From NCBI RefSeq assembly GCF_015773195.1, contig NZ_JADWYK010000005.1:1-64000 (forward strand): DNA of 64,000 nt, in the 5' to 3' direction. A program made the position numbers and the translations under genes. This document shows, piece after piece, positions 60,028 to 64,000 of this stretch; within the stretch, counting starts at the first letter, position 1; every line of letters begins with the position of its first letter. The notes under the pieces were generated by a model. It saw only the letters and a list, made by a program, of their open reading frames with translations, made no database searches and was not told where the DNA came from. The stretch comes from Hymenobacter guriensis. GTDB taxonomy: Bacteria; Bacteroidota; Bacteroidia; Cytophagales; Hymenobacteraceae.

Positions 60028-60834
60028 TTAAGCTATGCTTTTGCTAGTGGAACCTGCTGATTTCAAACGATATGTTCGCCCCCACAGCCACCCATAATAC
60101 CCCAGCCCCGCCACACAGGCCCACTGAATGGCGGTGAGGCCCCAGCCGCTCGGGGCGGGCGTGGGCTTGAGAAACTCGACCAGCAGGCGGAACAGCAGGT
60201 AACCTACCATAAAAAACCGAAACCGCCAGCCCGCAGGCAGTGGCCGGCGGCGCTCCGCCAGCCAGAGGCCCGCGCCCAGCAAGGCCAGCCAGCCGATTTC
60301 GTAGAGGTTGGTGGGGTGGCGCGGGATTCCGTCACCGAAGTCGATGCCCCACGGCAGAGTGGTGGCCGTGCCGAAGGTGCCGTCGGTGAGGCCAGCGAAG
60401 TGGCAGCCCAGGCGGCCCAGGCACATGCCCAGCAAAATTGGGTACACCATCAGGTCGCCGCTGGAGGCCGTTACGCCGAGGCGCTTCTTGGTCAACTCCA
60501 CGCCAATAAGGCCGCCGAGCAGGCCGCCCACAATGGTTTTGTTGGTGAAGTAGTACAGCCAGCCCCCGGGCGGGTGAGTTAGCAGCTCCGGGTGCTCCAG
60601 CAGCCCCAACGCCCGGGAGCCCAGCAGCGCCCCGGCCGCGCAGCCCACAAAAATCCAGAGACGGTGCTCGTCGGAAATCGGGTCGAGGGTGCGGGCGCGC
60701 AGCGTCTGGTAGAACCGGTAGCCCGCGGAGTAAGCCAGCACCTCAAACAAGAGGTGAACGGGAAGCACCAGCGGACCGAGGGTAAGTTGGACGGGATACG
60801 TCAAGAACAGAGGCTGAAAAATCGGCGTAAGCAC
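60028..60834 (-). CDS. Lgt-like (prolipoprotein diacylglyceryl transferase family) membrane protein
   Basis: This 268-residue polytopic membrane protein is related to Lgt, which moves diacylglycerol to lipoprotein cysteines. The core motif differs from true Lgt: GRLGCHFAGLTDGTFG here, versus GRIGNF...E in the housekeeping enzyme. HPTNLYEIGWLALLG is the shared HP-x-x-LYE motif. The start is GTG 60834; no ATG is suitably placed. It is probably not the housekeeping enzyme, and it may act on another lipid or protein acceptor with the radical SAM protein next to it. Confidence 0.82.
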   Translation of the reverse strand: MLTPIFQPLFLTYPVQLTLGPLVLPVHLLFEVLAYSAGYRFYQTLRARTLDPISDEHRLWIFVGCAAGALLGSRALGLLEHPELLTHPPGGWLYYFTNKTIVGGLLGGLIGVELTKKRLGVTASSGDLMVYPILLGMCLGRLGCHFAGLTDGTFGTATTLPWGIDFGDGIPRHPTNLYEIGWLALLGAGLWLAERRRPLPAGWRFRFFMVGYLLFRLLVEFLKPTPAPSGWGLTAIQWACVAGLGYYGWLWGRTYRLKSAGSTSKSIA

Positions 60835-60898
60835 TGCCCCTCAAAACCGGCGGAGGCAGCTTGGGCTCAATTACGGCATTTTCGGTAAGTTGGGCCGC

Positions 60899-61456
60899 AT
60901 GGAAAAAGCTGCTCGGGTTCGGCGCCCTTCGTCCGCTGTACTGGCACTGGTGGGGTTATTGGCGCTGTTGCTCTGGGGCCAATGTGCCTCGTTCATGGGG
61001 GCGTTGTTCCAAGTGCCCCACTATGCGGCCCGGGTGGTGGCGGCCGACAGCCTGTCGGCCGCCACGCCCACCACACCACCGATGCTGCATCTGGTGGTGG
61101 AAATTCACAACGACAATGACCGGGACTTTACGCTGCGCCGGGCGTACGGGAGCATGGACTTCGGGCGCTACACCTGGCCGGAATCAAACCACGACCAAGG
61201 AAGGGGGCTGTTGGTACCAGCCGGCAGCGTGCGGACTCTGGCGCTGGCCCTGCCCCTGGCCACAAGGCCACCCCATGCGCCGGTACCGGCTAAGGTTCAA
61301 AGCGAACTACTAGAGGTGTTGCGGCGGGGACCGAATGGCTCCGGCAGGCCAATGCTCCGGCTGAAAGTGGAAATCTTGACGGATTCCACCCACATGTATC
61401 CACTCGATGAGAAAGGCAAGCGGCTGCAGGTACCGGCCTTACGCACCAACCCCTAA
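60899..61456 (+). CDS. Membrane-anchored protein of unknown function
   Basis: This 185-residue protein has one N-terminal hydrophobic helix (VLALVGLLALLLWGQCASF, about 14-32) and a beta-rich domain outside (MLHLVVEIHNDNDRDFTLRR, then LVPAGSVRTLALALPLAT). The domain has the look of an immunoglobulin-like fold, but this is not certain. ATG 60899 is preferred to TTG 60890. The gene is divergent from the Lgt-like gene, with 64 bp between. No function can be proposed. Confidence 0.65.
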   Translation: MEKAARVRRPSSAVLALVGLLALLLWGQCASFMGALFQVPHYAARVVAADSLSAATPTTPPMLHLVVEIHNDNDRDFTLRRAYGSMDFGRYTWPESNHDQGRGLLVPAGSVRTLALALPLATRPPHAPVPAKVQSELLEVLRRGPNGSGRPMLRLKVEILTDSTHMYPLDEKGKRLQVPALRTNP

Positions 61457-61510
61457 AGGACTAACTGCCGCAAGCTGGCTTTAGCAGCTATTCCAAGCAG
61501 CCGGAGCGAA

Positions 61511-62899
61511 TTACTCCACCACCGACACACGCACTTTCTTGCCTTTTACCTTGGCACCCATCAGGCGCTCGGCCACTTCCGGGGCCATCTGGCGGGGCAC
61601 GGCCACGTAGCTGTAGTAGTCGAACACTTCGATATGGCCTACCTGGTCGCGGCCCACACCGCCCACGTTCACGAAGGCCCCCACCAGGTCGTGGGCGCTT
61701 ACTTTATCCTTCTTGCCAGCCGAAACGTGCAGGGTTACGTTTTCGGGGCGCGGGGCTTTGGGCGCGGCGGGCAGCAGCTTGGGCGCGTGCATGAGCGTCC
61801 ACTTGATGCCTTCGGCTATGGGCCACTTCTGCACATGGGCCTGCTCTTTGGGCGTAGCCAGCAGGTGGGCCGTGCCGGCGGCGCCGGCGCGGGCCGTGCG
61901 GCCGGCCCGGTGCTGGAACCCATCAGCCTTGTCGGGGGCGTCGTACTGCACCACGGTATCGAGCAGAGTCACGTCGAGGCCGCGGGCGGCTACGTCGGTG
62001 GCTACCAGCACTTGAGCCGAGTTGTTGCGCAGCTTCATCAGGGCTTTGTCGCGCTCGGGCTGGGGCATTTTGCCGTGCAGCATTTCGGCCGCTACCCCGC
62101 GCCCGTGCAGGAAGCGCGCCAGCTCGGCGCACCGCTCGCGGGTGTTGCAGAAAATGAGGGCGCGGCCGGTTTCGGGCTGGTTGAGCAGGTGAAGCAGGGC
62201 GGCGGGCTTTTGCTCCAGCGTGCCCACGTGGCCCAGCAGCGTGAGGTTTTCGGGCAGCTCGTCCGTGTCTTCGCCGGCATTCACCACGCGGGGCCGCGTT
62301 AGGTTCTTGCGAATCAGCTCCAGCACTTTGTCCGACATGGTGGCCGAGAACAGCAGGGTCTGGCGGCGGCGCGGCAGGCGCTTGATAATCTCCACCAGCT
62401 CTTCCTGGAAGCCCAGCTCCAGCAGCTTGTCGGCCTCGTCCAGCACCAGCACTTTCAACTGGTTGGGAATGATGCTGCGCCGCTCGAAGTGGTCGAGCAG
62501 GCGGCCGGGTGTGGCTACCACCACGTGCGGAGCCTGCTTGAGGGAGGCCGTTTCTTCGCGGAACGCGTGGCCCCCGTAGAACGCCGCCACCCGCAGGTTG
62601 GGCAGGAATTTGCCGAGCTTCTTGAGAGCGTCGCGCACCTGCAGGGCTAGTTCGCGGGCCGGTACCAGCACAATCACCTGAACGGCATCCACCTGCACAT
62701 CCAGCTGCTGCAGCACCGAAAGGCCGTAGGCGGCGGTTTTACCGGAGCCCGTAGGTGCCTGCCCTACCACGTCCTGCCCGGCCAGCGCCATCGGAATTAC
62801 CTGTTCCTGCACGGGCGTGGGGGCAGCAAAAGTCAGCTCTTCGAGAGCCTGGAGCAAGGTCGGGGCAAGGCCGAGGTCGGCGAAGGTAAGGGTACTCAT
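61511..62899 (-). CDS. DEAD-box RNA helicase with DbpA-type RNA-binding domain
   Basis: This 462-residue helicase has the full set of motifs: APTGSGKTAAYG (motif I, about 48-58), PARELALQ, TPGRLLDHF, LDEADKLLELGF (DEAD), LLFSATMS, ATDVAARGLDV and HRAGRTARAG. The C-terminal ~75 residues (VNVGGVGRDQVGHIEVFDYY, VAVPRQMAPEVAERL) form a DbpA-type RNA-binding domain that recognises 23S rRNA helix 92 in DbpA itself. A role in 50S ribosome assembly is likely. A consensus TACCTTTG box lies just upstream. Confidence 0.93.
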   Translation of the reverse strand: MSTLTFADLGLAPTLLQALEELTFAAPTPVQEQVIPMALAGQDVVGQAPTGSGKTAAYGLSVLQQLDVQVDAVQVIVLVPARELALQVRDALKKLGKFLPNLRVAAFYGGHAFREETASLKQAPHVVVATPGRLLDHFERRSIIPNQLKVLVLDEADKLLELGFQEELVEIIKRLPRRRQTLLFSATMSDKVLELIRKNLTRPRVVNAGEDTDELPENLTLLGHVGTLEQKPAALLHLLNQPETGRALIFCNTRERCAELARFLHGRGVAAEMLHGKMPQPERDKALMKLRNNSAQVLVATDVAARGLDVTLLDTVVQYDAPDKADGFQHRAGRTARAGAAGTAHLLATPKEQAHVQKWPIAEGIKWTLMHAPKLLPAAPKAPRPENVTLHVSAGKKDKVSAHDLVGAFVNVGGVGRDQVGHIEVFDYYSYVAVPRQMAPEVAERLMGAKVKGKKVRVSVVE

Positions 62900-62919
62900 C
62901 AGTGCACGGGATTAGCCGG

Positions 62920-62927
62920 CAAAGGTA
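62920..62927 (-). promoter_or_regulatory. -7 box of the DEAD-box helicase gene
   Basis: TACCTTTG on the minus strand, 20 bases before the ATG, is an exact match to TAnnTTTG. No clear -33 element was found at the expected distance. Confidence 0.5.
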
Positions 62928-63018
62928 CGTATTGTTGAATGGCTGGATAGGGTTTTGGAATGGCTGCCTCCGCAGGCAACCCGAAAACAGCCCGGTAACC
63001 ACAAAATCATTCTGCCAT

Positions 63019-63954
63019 TTACTCCTCCACGTCTACCAGCCGGTAGCGCACCGCGGACTTCTTGGGGCGGATATCGATGCCGATGTAGTGGGCGTAGACT
63101 TTGGTGAAGCAGGCGCCAAAGTAGAAAATCATGGCCGAGTAGAACACGAACAGCAGCACCAGCACCAGGCTGGAAGCCGGCCCGTAAATCGGCCCCAGGT
63201 TGCGCTGCACCAGCAGATGCCCGAGAATATACTCGCCGATGTCAATGAACACAGCCGTGAGAACCGCCCCGCGCAGCACGGCCCGCCAGGGCACTTTCGC
63301 TAGGCTGAGGTTGCGAAACGTGGCCGCAAACCAGGCTGCCAGAATCAGCAGGGAAACCGTCTGATTGAGCACTTGCACCAGAAAGTAGCCAAAGGTGGCG
63401 TCGAAGTCCTTGATGTAATCGGCAAAGAGGGCCAGAATGGTATCGGAGGTGAAGGCCAGCACCGTGAGCAGGGCCGTAGCCAGCAGGGCGCCCAGGGACC
63501 GAACCCGCTCTTTCAGCACCTTGGAGAGCTGGCGGGTGGTGCGCCGGGGTCGGATATTCCAGAGCTGGTTGAGCGAGTTCTGAATGACCACAAACAGCGT
63601 GGTGGCAATAAAAAGCAGAAACCCAAACCCCAGCCACGACACCAGCCGGCTGCGCTCCACGTTGGTTACGTTATCCAGAATCTGCTGCACCAGCTCGGCC
63701 GCCGACGCCCCCAGCAGGTTGGCCAGCTTGGTAAGCAGCAGCCCGCGCACGATGGAAGCGGAATACAACGAACCCAGCAGCTGCACCAGGATGATGAGAA
63801 TGGGCGGCAGGGCAAACGAGGTGAAAAACGCCGTGGCCGCGCCCAGGCGTAGCGGGTCATTGGCACCCAGCTCCTGGGCCGCCTTGCGCAGCAGCAGAAA
63901 GAAATCCGTCCACAGTTTGGGCCGGGGCTGGCCGGGCTCTCGTACTTTTGTCAT
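63019..63954 (-). CDS. YihY/virulence factor BrkB family membrane protein
   Basis: This 311-residue inner-membrane protein has about six hydrophobic segments. The family features are AATAFFTSFALPPILIIL near residue 40, SLNQLWNIRPRR in the loop after TM3, and YGPASSLVLVLLFVFYSAMI near the C-terminus. No transport or enzymatic activity is established for this family (YihY, once misread as RNase BN). ATG 63954 is preferred to GTG 63966. The stop lies 119 bp from the helicase start, on the same strand. Confidence 0.9.
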   Translation of the reverse strand: MTKVREPGQPRPKLWTDFFLLLRKAAQELGANDPLRLGAATAFFTSFALPPILIILVQLLGSLYSASIVRGLLLTKLANLLGASAAELVQQILDNVTNVERSRLVSWLGFGFLLFIATTLFVVIQNSLNQLWNIRPRRTTRQLSKVLKERVRSLGALLATALLTVLAFTSDTILALFADYIKDFDATFGYFLVQVLNQTVSLLILAAWFAATFRNLSLAKVPWRAVLRGAVLTAVFIDIGEYILGHLLVQRNLGPIYGPASSLVLVLLFVFYSAMIFYFGACFTKVYAHYIGIDIRPKKSAVRYRLVDVEE

Positions 63955-64000
63955 CAGTTGCCTCACCCACCCGGTGAGCGAAGGGCCGCAGGTGCGCCGT

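Overview
The window looks like chromosome of a Hymenobacter-like member of the Bacteroidota (Cytophagales). The evidence is a high-GC genome with Bacteroidota-type promoters (TTTG / TAnnTTTG), almost no Shine-Dalgarno sequences, a type IX secretion (T9SS) C-terminal domain, DUF5916, DUF4097, DUF3570 and DUF4266 proteins, and ECF sigma factors paired with anti-sigma factors. No phage, insertion sequence or CRISPR array was recognised. The assignment rests on reading the proteins, not on a database search.

Layout. 0-6 kb: tRNA-Glu, then gap, a diacylglycerol-kinase-like gene, an eIF1/SUI1 factor, DUF1622, kdsB, a LysM protein and a TIGR02757 protein. 6-18 kb: a lipoprotein serine protease, mutS2, a T9SS-exported phospholipase-D-like protein, murB, a sugar MFS transporter, an archaemetzincin-like lipoprotein and an RlmL-like rRNA methyltransferase. 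18-33 kb: a secreted esterase, a GH13 amylase, recQ, DUF2306, a pair of paralogous exported proteins, an XRE-S24 regulator, pirin, a GAF protein, an M2 dipeptidase and an MtfA/SEC-C protein. 33-43 kb, minus strand: a DUF5916 outer-membrane protein and two copies of the cassette ECF sigma, HEAT-repeat anti-sigma, DUF4097, DUF4097. 43-50 kb: a low-GC leucine-rich lipoprotein, a small tyrosine phosphatase, a GH3 glucosidase, a trehalase and a ClC channel. 51-54 kb: a molybdopterin oxidoreductase with a small helical partner. 54-57 kb: the operon thioredoxin, ApbE, DUF4266, DUF3570. 57-61 kb: a minus-strand group with two small membrane proteins, a radical SAM enzyme resembling the tetraether-synthase/MJ0619 type, a YcxB-like protein and an Lgt-like protein. 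61-64 kb: a DbpA-like helicase and a YihY/BrkB membrane protein.

The most interesting structures are: (i) two intergenic arrays of nine degenerate 21-bp units with a shared core (AAGYGSTRTG), both beside genes for exported hydrolases; (ii) the duplicated sigma/HEAT-anti-sigma/DUF4097 cassette, with matching promoter-like motifs in front of both sigma genes; (iii) the radical SAM plus Lgt-like group, a candidate for lipid or lipoprotein modification; and (iv) the ApbE/DUF4266/DUF3570/thioredoxin operon, an uncharacterised envelope redox or metal system. Several families of REP-like palindromes and one MITE-like element sit between genes, and many convergent genes share strong hairpin terminators.
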